Assembly (NCBI RefSeq): GCF_004526235.1
Contig: NZ_CP038159.1
Span: 3,844,001-3,908,000, forward strand
Source: Sphingobacterium sp. CZ-2
Lineage (GTDB): Bacteria; Bacteroidota; Bacteroidia; Sphingobacteriales; Sphingobacteriaceae
Length of the DNA stretch: 64,000 bases
Direction: 5' to 3'
Part shown: piece by piece, positions 18,077-26,298 of the stretch
Layout: each line of letters begins with the position of its first letter
Position numbering within the stretch: position 1 is the first letter of the stretch
The notes under the pieces: model-generated
Database searches by the model: none
What the model was told of the DNA's origin: nothing
What the model saw: the letters and a program-made list of their open reading frames with translations, nothing else
Translations under genes and position numbers: made by a program

Positions 18077-19963
18077 CTACATCATCCATATAGGTACTCC
18101 GATCCAACCATTTATGGTTAGAAGGGCGACGAGATAGCATAAAAAGAAATTATTGAAGGCTAAAAACAGCCGAAGCCATAAGGTGCTCAGTCGAGACCAA
18201 CGGAAATAAAGCAGCAAGCTGCTGAGGGCAATCAAAACAGCAAATAGGAGCATACCCAGAAAAATGGAGAAACTTGTTTCATTAAAAGAGACAAATAACT
18301 CTTTATGGCTGGCGTCTGTTTGTCCCATAAGTCGATAAGCAGCGAGAAAACAGCATGTTCCTACTATTGGCAATAAAGGAATGGCCAGGTCTATCAGTTT
18401 CATTTTTCGAAAGAGCGTAAGAAATATTCCGATAAAGCTATAGATGAGATAAATTAAAATAGCCATAAGTCCAAGATAGATAGGCAACTTTTGGATTAAA
18501 ACAGAAGCCCGAGATACTTTACGATAGAAACTATTGCCATAACCTTGAAAGAAGGGCTGGCCGTTGGGATCTTTGGCTAACACAAAAGCCGGGAGAATAT
18601 CATCTTTTAGCCGGAAGATGCCATTGCCCATATGGACAAGAGAATCGAGCTGTCCGTTTTCTTTTCTTACGACGAGTCTATCTTTGCTGACCGCCGTTAG
18701 TTCAATGCCGCCAAAGATGCGTCTGTAAAATTCCCAGCGTTCGTTTCTGGGATTCATAAATTGATAGTATCCGAGTAGTGGTTTAATTTTTTGTTCATCT
18801 ATCGGTACACTGACTGGTTTTGGAGCAGATATGCCCTTTGTCAAAAATTCTTCAATAGCCTGTGAGATTGGCCAAAGATTGACAACACTATTCGCTGCTA
18901 TTGCATAGGCTATACCAGCTTCACGGTTAAAGAATAACCAGGATACAAAGCCTTCCCCTTTACCATTGTGGCCCCTTAAACAGACCTTTTTATTATTCGG
19001 AAATAGATCATTGCCGAGGGCATATCCCGTTTGTAATCCAGCTTGGCTGGCTAAGGTACTGTGAATGGTCTCCATTTCCTTCAGGCCGGCATTATCCAAT
19101 AACCTGATGTCGGCACTACCATTGAGCAGGTAAAGCATGAATTTTGCCATGTCATCAGCATTGGATACCAACGCGCTTCCGGCCCCATTTCCGCTCGGAC
19201 GATAGAATGGCATTGGCCTGTATTCTCCCTTTTGAAAGTCATAGCCTGTGGCAAAGCTGGGTCTATGAGTTCCATCAAGATCAAATAAGCTGTTTTGCAT
19301 GTTCAATGGTAAAAAAATCTGTTCTTTTAAATACCTATCCCAAGGCATGCCCGAAACTTTTTCAATTATATAGCCGAGTACATTATAACCTGGGTTGGAA
19401 TACGACATCATGGTTCCCGGCCGCCAGCGCACCGTAAGTGAATTGCTAACAGCTTTAATGGCATCGATACCAGCAAGTGCATTTTTTTTTCTTGTATCCA
19501 CCATGCTGTTGAGTTGAACATCGTCAAAGCCCGCGGTATGTTCGAGCAAGTGAACTACCCGTACCGGATCTGTAGCTTCCCAATGATTGTCAAAAGGTAT
19601 TTCAGGCGCTATATCACGAATACGGTCATTGAGCTTTAGCTTCCTGTTAGCAACTAATTGTTGTATACCCATTGCCACGAAAAATTTGGTGACGGAAGCA
19701 AAGTGAAATTGTGTCTGATTTTCTACTGGAAGACGTTGTTTCAGATGTGCATACCCCAGTCCACCAGAATATAGTATACTGTCTTTTTTTACAATAGCAA
19801 CCAGTAGACCTGGAATATGTTCCTGCTGAATGACAGTGTCTAAACGATTGTACAATTGATTGATATTGCTATTGGATATTGTGGCTGTGCTTACCTGTGC
19901 TGACGCGGTAAAATAACTTGCCACAATGAGCATTGCGAGATAGAAAGTTTTTGAGTTGATCAT
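18077..19963 (-). CDS. Membrane-anchored serine hydrolase (class-C beta-lactamase fold)
   Basis: A 628-residue protein with signal peptide 1-23 (ending ASAQ). The beta-lactamase/PBP-like domain shows SVTK (Ser90, Lys93), YSN (Tyr188, Asn190) and HNG (332-334). A linker like the DUF3471 region follows (KPLLGYYQFMN), and the C-terminal ~140 residues hold about four transmembrane helices. Its domain order and motif spacing match the hydrolase at 12021-13877. It is the first gene of a minus-strand cassette with the membrane AraC regulator. Likely substrates are D-peptides, esters or beta-lactams, but nothing in the sequence decides. Confidence 0.88.
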   Translation of the reverse strand: MINSKTFYLAMLIVASYFTASAQVSTATISNSNINQLYNRLDTVIQQEHIPGLLVAIVKKDSILYSGGLGYAHLKQRLPVENQTQFHFASVTKFFVAMGIQQLVANRKLKLNDRIRDIAPEIPFDNHWEATDPVRVVHLLEHTAGFDDVQLNSMVDTRKKNALAGIDAIKAVSNSLTVRWRPGTMMSYSNPGYNVLGYIIEKVSGMPWDRYLKEQIFLPLNMQNSLFDLDGTHRPSFATGYDFQKGEYRPMPFYRPSGNGAGSALVSNADDMAKFMLYLLNGSADIRLLDNAGLKEMETIHSTLASQAGLQTGYALGNDLFPNNKKVCLRGHNGKGEGFVSWLFFNREAGIAYAIAANSVVNLWPISQAIEEFLTKGISAPKPVSVPIDEQKIKPLLGYYQFMNPRNERWEFYRRIFGGIELTAVSKDRLVVRKENGQLDSLVHMGNGIFRLKDDILPAFVLAKDPNGQPFFQGYGNSFYRKVSRASVLIQKLPIYLGLMAILIYLIYSFIGIFLTLFRKMKLIDLAIPLLPIVGTCCFLAAYRLMGQTDASHKELFVSFNETSFSIFLGMLLFAVLIALSSLLLYFRWSRLSTLWLRLFLAFNNFFLCYLVALLTINGWIGVPIWMM

Positions 19964-20089
19964 AAGTTCATTCTTTTATGCAAATTAGCAATGATCTCTA
20001 CTGGGCCTGTCCGTGTCCATCCAAACGGATAAATCTGTTTCTTTTTGTGGGAATCCAGATTAACAAGTCTGCGAATCCTTTGGTCCCTC

Positions 20090-20624
20090 TTATTTTTTTC
20101 TCAAGCTATTGATGAATTCACCTCTTTTTAATTCAATATCAGAACATATAGTTTTAATATAATCAAAGACGACCTTTTTATTATCCACCACATAGGCTCT
20201 AAGTTCAGCTGAACTTATGGAATTGAACAGTTTGTAATATTGCAGAGCTGTGCCTATTTTCAACCGCCCTCCTTCCAGTATTTTGCACAATATTTTGGCC
20301 CGCTGTTCGTCACCGAGCTTTTCATTCCAAATGGCATCGTTCAAAAAACCAAGCTTGTACAGGTAATACATCCTCAACTTGTTGTTTTTTATGGATTCGG
20401 TCGCACCTTCGTTGTCGCTGTCCACAAACTTTGAGAGTCGTTCCCAGAGATCACTTTTGTCTTTTTTGACTGATTGGAGCACCTCCCAATCTTCTTCTCT
20501 CTTCCTCTTTAGTTCGCTGACCTCCGCTCTGGAACCTGAAGAAGGGTAGATAGTAAATAATCCCAGAATGGTTTCTTCCTTGGGACTACTTTTAAAATGA
20601 TATAATCTTCTTATTTTGATCCAT
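20090..20624 (-). pseudogene. Integrase-linked gene of unknown function, apparently frameshifted
   Basis: The longest intact frame (20482 to 20090, GTG start) reads 130 residues, beginning LQSVKKDKSDLWERLSKF and rich in Lys and Glu. The same frame stays open and protein-like upstream (SSPKEETILGLFTIYPSSGS, then RAEVSELKRKREEDWEV) but has no start codon. In the next frame an ATG at 20624 gives MDQNKKIISF-stop. Removing one T from the TTTT run (plus-strand AAAA at 20594-20597) would join the two into a ~175-residue protein. The ATG at 20624 overlaps the integrase stop, so the two were probably translationally coupled. No known family recognised. The frameshift is inferred; a sequencing error in the homopolymer is an alternative. 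Confidence 0.5.
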
Positions 20625-21831
20625 ATAATTTAATCTCTAAATTTTCCATATCCTTTCTGATTCTATTGTCCAATAGTTTGGCATAATGCTGTGTAGTACG
20701 AATATCAAGATGGCCGAGCATTTTTGAAACGGTTTCAATTGGTACTCCATTTGAAAGAGTAATCGTAGTTGAAAATGTATGTCTAGCAATATGAAAGGTC
20801 AGTTCTTTCGTTATTCCACAGAGATCAGCAATTTCTTTCAGATAGCTATTCATCTTTTGATTACTCAACATGGGTAACATTAGGCCAATTGATTGACAGG
20901 GCGGATAATCTCGATAGAATTCAAGGATTTCAAGAGCCTTTGGAAGAATCGGGATAGAAGAAAGTGTGTTTGTTTTTTGTCTTCTGATCTTAATCCAAAA
21001 TTTATTATCAATACCAACCTCAATATTATCTCTACTCAATTTTGTAACATCAGCATAGGAAAGTCCGGTATAGCAGCAGAACACAAAAATATCCCTGACT
21101 TGATGAAGTCTTGGAATATCAAGCTTTTTATTTTCGATTCTTGTCAGTTCCGCTTTGTTTAGATAGGATTTTTCCTTAGGCTTTGCATTTGTCTTATAAA
21201 ACTTGAAAGGATTGCCCGAGATCCATCCATGTGCTAGTCATAAATTAATAATTTTTCTTAAATGCTTGATGTATTTTGCTGCTGAAATATCCGAACAGGC
21301 TTTTTCCGACCGAAGATAGTATTCATAGCCTACGATAAAAGAATGGTCAATTCTGCGGAGTTCAATATCTGCAATTGTATATTCCTTTGTTATATAATTT
21401 TCTAAATGCGAATAAGTCGTCCTATAACCCTTTAGTGTGTTTTCCCGAAATCCATTGCCCAGCAATGATTCCATTTTAAGGTTATGATCTTTTAGAACCG
21501 ATAATAATGTCTTTTGATTTTCTGACTTACCTATAAGTTTAGCCTTTAACAATTCAATTGTTGGGGTTTTTCCCATTTTCAGGATTTCAAGATTGATGGC
21601 TGCAACTTTCAGATTCAACATCTCTAGATAGCTGTTTAAAGTCTTGACCTCCTCGGTATTTCCTTTTGATCGATTTGCTTTGGAATGCCATCGATTGGGG
21701 TCACAGTTCTTTCCTGTGGAGATTTCACAGACCGATCCATTAATCGTAATTCTCATGTAAATGGGCTTAGCTCCACTGACATAATTCTTTGGTTTCTTCA
21801 AGTAGAAGAGCAAGGAATAATTTGTACTCAT
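20611..21831 (-). pseudogene. Tyrosine recombinase/integrase interrupted by in-frame TGA
   Basis: Two pieces lie in the same reading frame: 21831-21238 (MSTNYSLLFYLKKPKNYVSG, the Arm-type and SAM-like core-binding domains) and 21237-20611 (catalytic domain). The join reads KHLRKIINL-TGA-LAHGWISGNPF, so a single sense codon has become TGA at 21238-21240. The catalytic part keeps the tyrosine-recombinase residues: Arg in FCCYTGLSYAD context, HIARHTFST (H-x-x-R), LGHLDIRTTQHYAKL with His and the Tyr nucleophile. This is the usual integrase of Bacteroidota islands. It sits ~250 bp from the 3' end of tRNA-Glu, a classic target. As written it would yield only a 197-residue N-terminal fragment. Confidence 0.85.
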
Positions 21832-21853
21832 TATTTAACATTTAAAAGTGTAA

Positions 21854-21884
21854 CAAAATTAGCCTTGAAGCGAAAACATATCAA
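21854..21884 (-). promoter_or_regulatory. Putative promoter of the integrase gene
   Basis: On the minus strand TTG (21884-21882), 20 nt, then TAATTTTG (21861-21854), which fits the Bacteroidota -33/-7 consensus TTG-N19-TAnnTTTG. It lies 23-53 nt before the integrase ATG. Confidence 0.45.
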
Positions 21885-21922
21885 GATGTTTATTTATAAA
21901 ACATGTTGTAAATCAGTGAATT

Positions 21923-21978
21923 TGAATACGTTTCAGTGAGTACTTCGATCAAATTTAATGACTCACCGAATGACTCAC
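21923..21978 (+). repeat. Short repeats between integrase and tRNA-Glu
   Basis: TGAATACGTTT at 21923-21933 is identical to 9688-9698 in repeat copy A. It is followed by CAGTGAGT and by two direct ATGACTCAC copies at 21958-21966 and 21970-21978. Short repeats next to an integrase are typical of recombinase arm sites, but that role is only inferred. Confidence 0.4.
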
Positions 21979-22014
21979 TAAAAGTTTGCGAATTTCTGAA
22001 CATTTTGATCTGCC

Positions 22015-22057
22015 ATAAAAACAAAAAAGCTTGCAAATGTTCAATTTGCAAGCTTTT
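22015..22057 (-). terminator. Terminator downstream of tRNA-Glu
   Basis: A 14-bp perfect stem (AAAAGCTTGCAAAT, 22025-22038, with its complement at 22044-22057) around a 5-nt loop. On the minus strand it is followed by TTTTTTGTTTTT. It lies 20 nt beyond the CCA end of tRNA-Glu. Confidence 0.8.
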
Positions 22058-22077
22058 GTATGTTTTGATCTTCGATC

Positions 22078-22152
22078 TGGTAGCCCGTAGGGGAATCGAA
22101 CCCCTGTTTCAAGAATGAAAATCTTGCGTCCTAACCCCTAGACGAACGGGCC
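22078..22152 (-). tRNA. tRNA-Glu (anticodon TTC)
   Basis: Minus-strand cloverleaf: acceptor GGCCCGT pairs with ACGGGCT, discriminator A, and an encoded CCA at 22080-22078. The anticodon stem CAAGA/TCTTG encloses loop TTTTCAT, giving anticodon TTC for Glu. The T arm contains GGTTCGATTCC. The D arm carries CTAGGGGTTAGG. The 3' end faces the integrase gene to the left, the normal orientation for island insertion, and the intact 3' end here would be the regenerated attachment half. No second copy of the tRNA 3' end was found in the window. Confidence 0.95.
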
Positions 22153-22249
22153 TTTTTGCTTTGGTGATGCAAATATAGCCTCTTTATCCATACTCCCAAA
22201 ATATTTTACACCTCAAAAATATAACTCACTGGCTTTTAAATCGATATTT

Positions 22250-23524
22250 TTAGATCAAATCGAATCCGATGTCCGTTCTGAAGTATTTTCCTTGGAAAAA
22301 TATCCTTCCCGCATCCGCTGTTGCCTGTTGCAAGGCCGAGAAAAGATCATCCTCCAAAGCCGTAACCGCCAATACTCGACCACCAGCCGTCAACACATCT
22401 CCACCTTCCTGCTTGGTCCCCGCATGGAATACAATAGACTCCTTCACATTCTCCATATTCGTGATCACTTTTCCGGTTTCATAGGCTCCGGGATATCCTC
22501 CTGAAACAATCATCACCGTAGCAGCTGTCTTTGGAGTAACCGTATAATTCCGTTTATCCAGATCACCTTTTGCTACCCCTTCCAATAGATCCACCAAATC
22601 CGACTCAATACGCACCAACACCGATTCCGTTTCCGGATCGCCCATTCGCACATTGTATTCAATCACATAAGGCTCCCCATCCACATTCATCAGGCCGATA
22701 AAAATAAAACCCTTATAAGGAATGTTATCCTTCTTCAAACCTTCCACGGTAGGCTTGATGATACGCTCTTCCACCTTATCCAAAAATGCCTGATCAGCAA
22801 ATGGAACCGGCGAAACTGACCCCATACCACCGGTATTCAATCCCGTATCCCCCTCACCAATACGCTTATAATCCTTAGCCGAAGGCAATACTTTATAATT
22901 TTCGCCATCAGTCAATACAAAGACCGAAAGCTCGATGCCTTTCAAAAACTCCTCAACAACCACCACACTACTCGCATCCCCAAACTTTGCATCTGCAATC
23001 ATTGCCTTCAGCTCCGTTTTGGCATCCTCATACGTTTCACAGATCAATACCCCTTTACCCTGTGCAAGACCATCCGCCTTCAAGACGATCGGCAGTTTCT
23101 GTGTATCCAAATACGCTAATCCTGCCTCTAAGGAATCCTTATCAAAAGATCGGAAAGCAGCCGTTGGAACCTGATGACGGATCATAAACTCTTTGGAAAA
23201 ATCCTTGGATCCTTCCAGTTGAGCACCCTCTTGTTGTGGGCCGATAACCGCAACTCCTTTCAAAGCCTCATCAGCTAGAAAATAATCATGAATACCCTTT
23301 ACCAAAGGCTCTTCCGGTCCTACCACGACCATTTCAATCTGGTTAGCCAAAACAAACTCACCGATTGCTTGGAAATCGGTCACCTTTAGGGCAACATTTT
23401 GTCCATATTGTGAAGTACCCGCGTTTCCAGGAGCAATAAACAATTGATTAAGTTTTGGGCTTTTAGAGATTTTATAGGCAAAGGCAGACTCTCTACCTCC
23501 AGAACCGATGATCAGAATATTCAT
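22250..23524 (-). CDS. purD: Phosphoribosylamine--glycine ligase
   Basis: A 424-residue ATP-grasp enzyme that joins glycine to 5-phosphoribosylamine, the second step of purine synthesis. The N-terminal domain begins MNILIIGSGGRESAFAYKIS with the family signature GGREHA-like GGRESA. The ATP-grasp core includes PIVLKADGLAQGKGVLIC and the family motif YNVRMGDPETE near residue 290, and the C-terminal domain contains ATVMIVSGGYPG. Length is standard for PurD. It is transcribed alone, toward the tRNA, and is divergent from the large surface protein at 23589. A TATATTTG box lies almost at its start codon. Confidence 0.97.
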   Translation of the reverse strand: MNILIIGSGGRESAFAYKISKSPKLNQLFIAPGNAGTSQYGQNVALKVTDFQAIGEFVLANQIEMVVVGPEEPLVKGIHDYFLADEALKGVAVIGPQQEGAQLEGSKDFSKEFMIRHQVPTAAFRSFDKDSLEAGLAYLDTQKLPIVLKADGLAQGKGVLICETYEDAKTELKAMIADAKFGDASSVVVVEEFLKGIELSVFVLTDGENYKVLPSAKDYKRIGEGDTGLNTGGMGSVSPVPFADQAFLDKVEERIIKPTVEGLKKDNIPYKGFIFIGLMNVDGEPYVIEYNVRMGDPETESVLVRIESDLVDLLEGVAKGDLDKRNYTVTPKTAATVMIVSGGYPGAYETGKVITNMENVKESIVFHAGTKQEGGDVLTAGGRVLAVTALEDDLFSALQQATADAGRIFFQGKYFRTDIGFDLI

Positions 23525-23528
23525 AGCG

Positions 23529-23536
23529 CAAATATA
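23529..23536 (-). promoter_or_regulatory. Putative -7 box of purD
   Basis: TATATTTG on the minus strand, a match to the Bacteroidota -7 box TAnnTTTG, ends 5 nt before the purD ATG at 23524. The transcript would be leaderless or nearly so. No clear -33 TTG was found. Confidence 0.4.
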
Positions 23537-23588
23537 TTGAAATACGTCTATTTTTTCGTAACATTATGGGAAATTAGCCAAATTGATT

Positions 23589-26255
23589 ATGAAGAGACTA
23601 TCGATCTTTCTTCTGACTTTAATTGCCTGCTGCACGACCCATTTCCTGATGGCCCAACAGGTAGAAAAAGCACAAGAAATCCTCAGCGAGTATGTTGCCA
23701 AAAGACCCCAAGAAAAATTACACCTACAGACAGACCGAAACTTCTACGGTGTCGGAGAAACCATCTGGTACAAGATCTACAGTGTCATCGGTCTGGAAAA
23801 TAAACTATCCGTCCTATCCAATATCGGATATGTAGAGTTGGTAAGCCCAACAGGAAAGATCGTCAATCAAAAAATAAATGGACTATTCTCCGGCGTGGGT
23901 GTGGGAAATATAGAACTCGTAGATTCCCTGGTCGAAGGGTCCTACCGACTTCGCGCCTATACCAATTGGATGCGAAACGATGATCCCGACTATTTCTTCG
24001 AAAAGGTCATCAATATCGGAAATGTCCGCTCTGATAATGTAGAGACGAAAAGCACAGTGATCCAAGAGAATGGCGTAGATTATTACCTGGTCCAACTGAA
24101 CAATATCAATGGCGCTGCCATGCCAAAGACATCCATCAATTATGAATTCATAGATGGCGAAAAAACAGTGGATAAAGGAAGGGAATCCATTGATCCCAAC
24201 GGTCAACTCAAGATCAAAGTCACCGATAAAAACAGAGGGAAACTTCTCTTATTGAGTTTCCTGAACCCCGAAAAAAGAAGAGTAAAGAAAACCATCAATA
24301 CCAAAGCCTATTTTTCCGAAAACAGTATTCAGGTATTTCCTGAAGGAGGTTATATCCTCGGCGATGAGCTGAACAGAATGGCTTTTAAAACCCTCAACCC
24401 GCAAGAAAAAGGCATCAAGGCAAAGATCCTTTTACTAACGGGCTCTAAAGATACCGCCGCACAGGTGGAGACCAATATATTAGGAATGGCATCCGTTCCT
24501 TGTTACATTTCGAATGCTGAGAGCTATACCGTCCATGTCAAATTCGACGATAATACCGAAAAGACCATCAACCTACCGGCAATCACCAAAAGTGGCTACT
24601 CCATTTCTGTTAATCAGAGCAGTGCCTCCAAACTTTTTGCCCAGGTCAATCTTTCGGAAGATAAAGTAAACAATGAGGAAATTTACATTGCCATACAACA
24701 TCTAGGAAATGTATTCTACATCGCTAAACAAAAAGCATCCAGTAAAAACGTGCTTTTTAGCCTGACCAAAGACAGGTTGCCAACCGGAGTTTTTACCATC
24801 AGTATCCTGAACAGCAACTTTACCCCTCTGGTAGAACGAGTGGTGTTTAATTTCAACCGCAACAGCAATCTGCCGCTGAAGCTTAACCTGGATAAGGACA
24901 GCTATGGCAAACGCAGTAAGGTGACTACCCAGGTCGAGGTGGGAAATACAAATGATTCCATAAGGATCGCCAGTCTTTCGGCAGCCGTATTGAACCTGAC
25001 GAAATATGGCAAGGACGCAAAGGATGAGGTGAATATCCTCAGTAGCCTATACTTAAACGGAGATCTGAAAGGATACCTCGAAAATCCAGCTTATTATTTT
25101 AACGAGGATGGCAGTATCAAAGAATTTGAACTGGACAACCTCCTATTGACCCAGGGCTGGCGGAAGATCGATTGGAAACAATTGGATTCCCTGAATAATC
25201 CGGTAAAATACGAGGCGGAAAAAGGCCTACGTATTGTTGGTCAAGCGAAAAAACTGGGCCGTAAAGCTCCAGTTCCCAATGCGCAGATGCAATTGATCTC
25301 CACCAAAAATTTTATGGATTATATCGATACCACCGCCAATGCAGAAGGAGAATTTGTGTTCGACAACCTGATTTTCCCAGATAGCGTGAAGTTTTTGGTC
25401 AGTGCCAAGGATGAAAAAGGGAAAAAGAACATCGATATTTCGGTGGAACGATTTGAAAACCCGCCGTTGAACATGGCGAAGAACGAGCCGAACATGCTCA
25501 ATGATGTCAATGCTGCATTCCGCGAACAGCTTCTGGCCGGAAAATTATTCTACAGCCAATTGGAAAACCGTGGCCTGATGGATAAGGTGACGGAAATCGA
25601 GGAGATCGTGGTTCGCGCTGAAAGACCTAAGGTGCCTGAAAACTCTTCCAACCTGAACGGTCCTGGACGAGCCGATCAGATCTTGACCGCGGATGACCTT
25701 TCCACCTGTACAACCTTGGAGATGTGTTTGAACGGCAGATTACTCGGGGTAATGTTTCAGGGTGGTAAGGCCATGAACACCCGCGGAATGGTAGAAATGC
25801 AGATCGTATTGGACGGTATGTATGTGGAATCCGACATGCTTTCCACCATCAATCCCGTTGATGTAGCCAGCGTAGAGGTATTAAGAAATATTAACCATAC
25901 CAGCATCTATGGATCTTATGGTGCAAACGGGTTGATCATCATCACCAGTAAAACCGGTCGTGATGCCAGCCGCAGCAATTTCCAACCTCGAGGTCTATTG
26001 GCGATCACTCCAAAAGGGATCTCCCTGATGAAAGAATACTATAAACCAGCATATGAAGTGGATTCCAAAAACCAGTTCGATCAGGATCTCCGCACGACCA
26101 TACATTGGGAACCGGGAATCGTAACGAAACAGGACGGGAAAACCAGCTTTGACTTCTATACATCTGATGAAATCGGCACCTACCGCATGATCGTGGAAGG
26201 CGTGGATATCGATGGCCGATTGGTCAGGAAAGTCCTGGATTTTGAAGTAAAATAA
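23589..26255 (+). CDS. Large exported protein with MG2-like, CarbopepD-like and TonB-plug domains
   Basis: An 888-residue protein from the ATG at 23589 (MKRLSIFLLTL); a TTG two codons earlier is less likely. Signal peptide to about residue 22 (FLMAQ). Residues ~35-130 begin PQEKLHLQTDRNFYGVGETI and resemble an alpha-2-macroglobulin MG2 domain. Around 547-620 there is a carboxypeptidase-regulatory-like beta-sandwich. Around 690-785 there is a TonB-receptor plug (LTADDLSTCTTLEMCLNG, then GSYGANGLIIITSKTGRD). No beta-barrel follows; the protein ends in another beta-sandwich (YTSDEIGTYRMIVEGVDIDG). This architecture is common in Bacteroidota, where databases often call it a TonB-dependent receptor. 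It is unlikely to form a pore. Role unknown. Confidence 0.8.
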   Translation: MKRLSIFLLTLIACCTTHFLMAQQVEKAQEILSEYVAKRPQEKLHLQTDRNFYGVGETIWYKIYSVIGLENKLSVLSNIGYVELVSPTGKIVNQKINGLFSGVGVGNIELVDSLVEGSYRLRAYTNWMRNDDPDYFFEKVINIGNVRSDNVETKSTVIQENGVDYYLVQLNNINGAAMPKTSINYEFIDGEKTVDKGRESIDPNGQLKIKVTDKNRGKLLLLSFLNPEKRRVKKTINTKAYFSENSIQVFPEGGYILGDELNRMAFKTLNPQEKGIKAKILLLTGSKDTAAQVETNILGMASVPCYISNAESYTVHVKFDDNTEKTINLPAITKSGYSISVNQSSASKLFAQVNLSEDKVNNEEIYIAIQHLGNVFYIAKQKASSKNVLFSLTKDRLPTGVFTISILNSNFTPLVERVVFNFNRNSNLPLKLNLDKDSYGKRSKVTTQVEVGNTNDSIRIASLSAAVLNLTKYGKDAKDEVNILSSLYLNGDLKGYLENPAYYFNEDGSIKEFELDNLLLTQGWRKIDWKQLDSLNNPVKYEAEKGLRIVGQAKKLGRKAPVPNAQMQLISTKNFMDYIDTTANAEGEFVFDNLIFPDSVKFLVSAKDEKGKKNIDISVERFENPPLNMAKNEPNMLNDVNAAFREQLLAGKLFYSQLENRGLMDKVTEIEEIVVRAERPKVPENSSNLNGPGRADQILTADDLSTCTTLEMCLNGRLLGVMFQGGKAMNTRGMVEMQIVLDGMYVESDMLSTINPVDVASVEVLRNINHTSIYGSYGANGLIIITSKTGRDASRSNFQPRGLLAITPKGISLMKEYYKPAYEVDSKNQFDQDLRTTIHWEPGIVTKQDGKTSFDFYTSDEIGTYRMIVEGVDIDGRLVRKVLDFEVK

Positions 26256-26298
26256 AATTTTTATGTAAATTACCCTAAAACAACGTTTACAGTAAAAA

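Noticed and set aside
18020-18140. Longer start for the 7TM-AraC regulator
   Set aside because: The extra 40 residues overlap the upstream hydrolase gene by 64 nt and are not hydrophobic. The ATG at 18020 starts directly before the first helix.
21238-21240. TGA as selenocysteine or recoded sense codon
   Set aside because: There is no SECIS-like hairpin or other TGA use in the window, and the surrounding residue is not a catalytic cysteine. Nonsense mutation is simpler.
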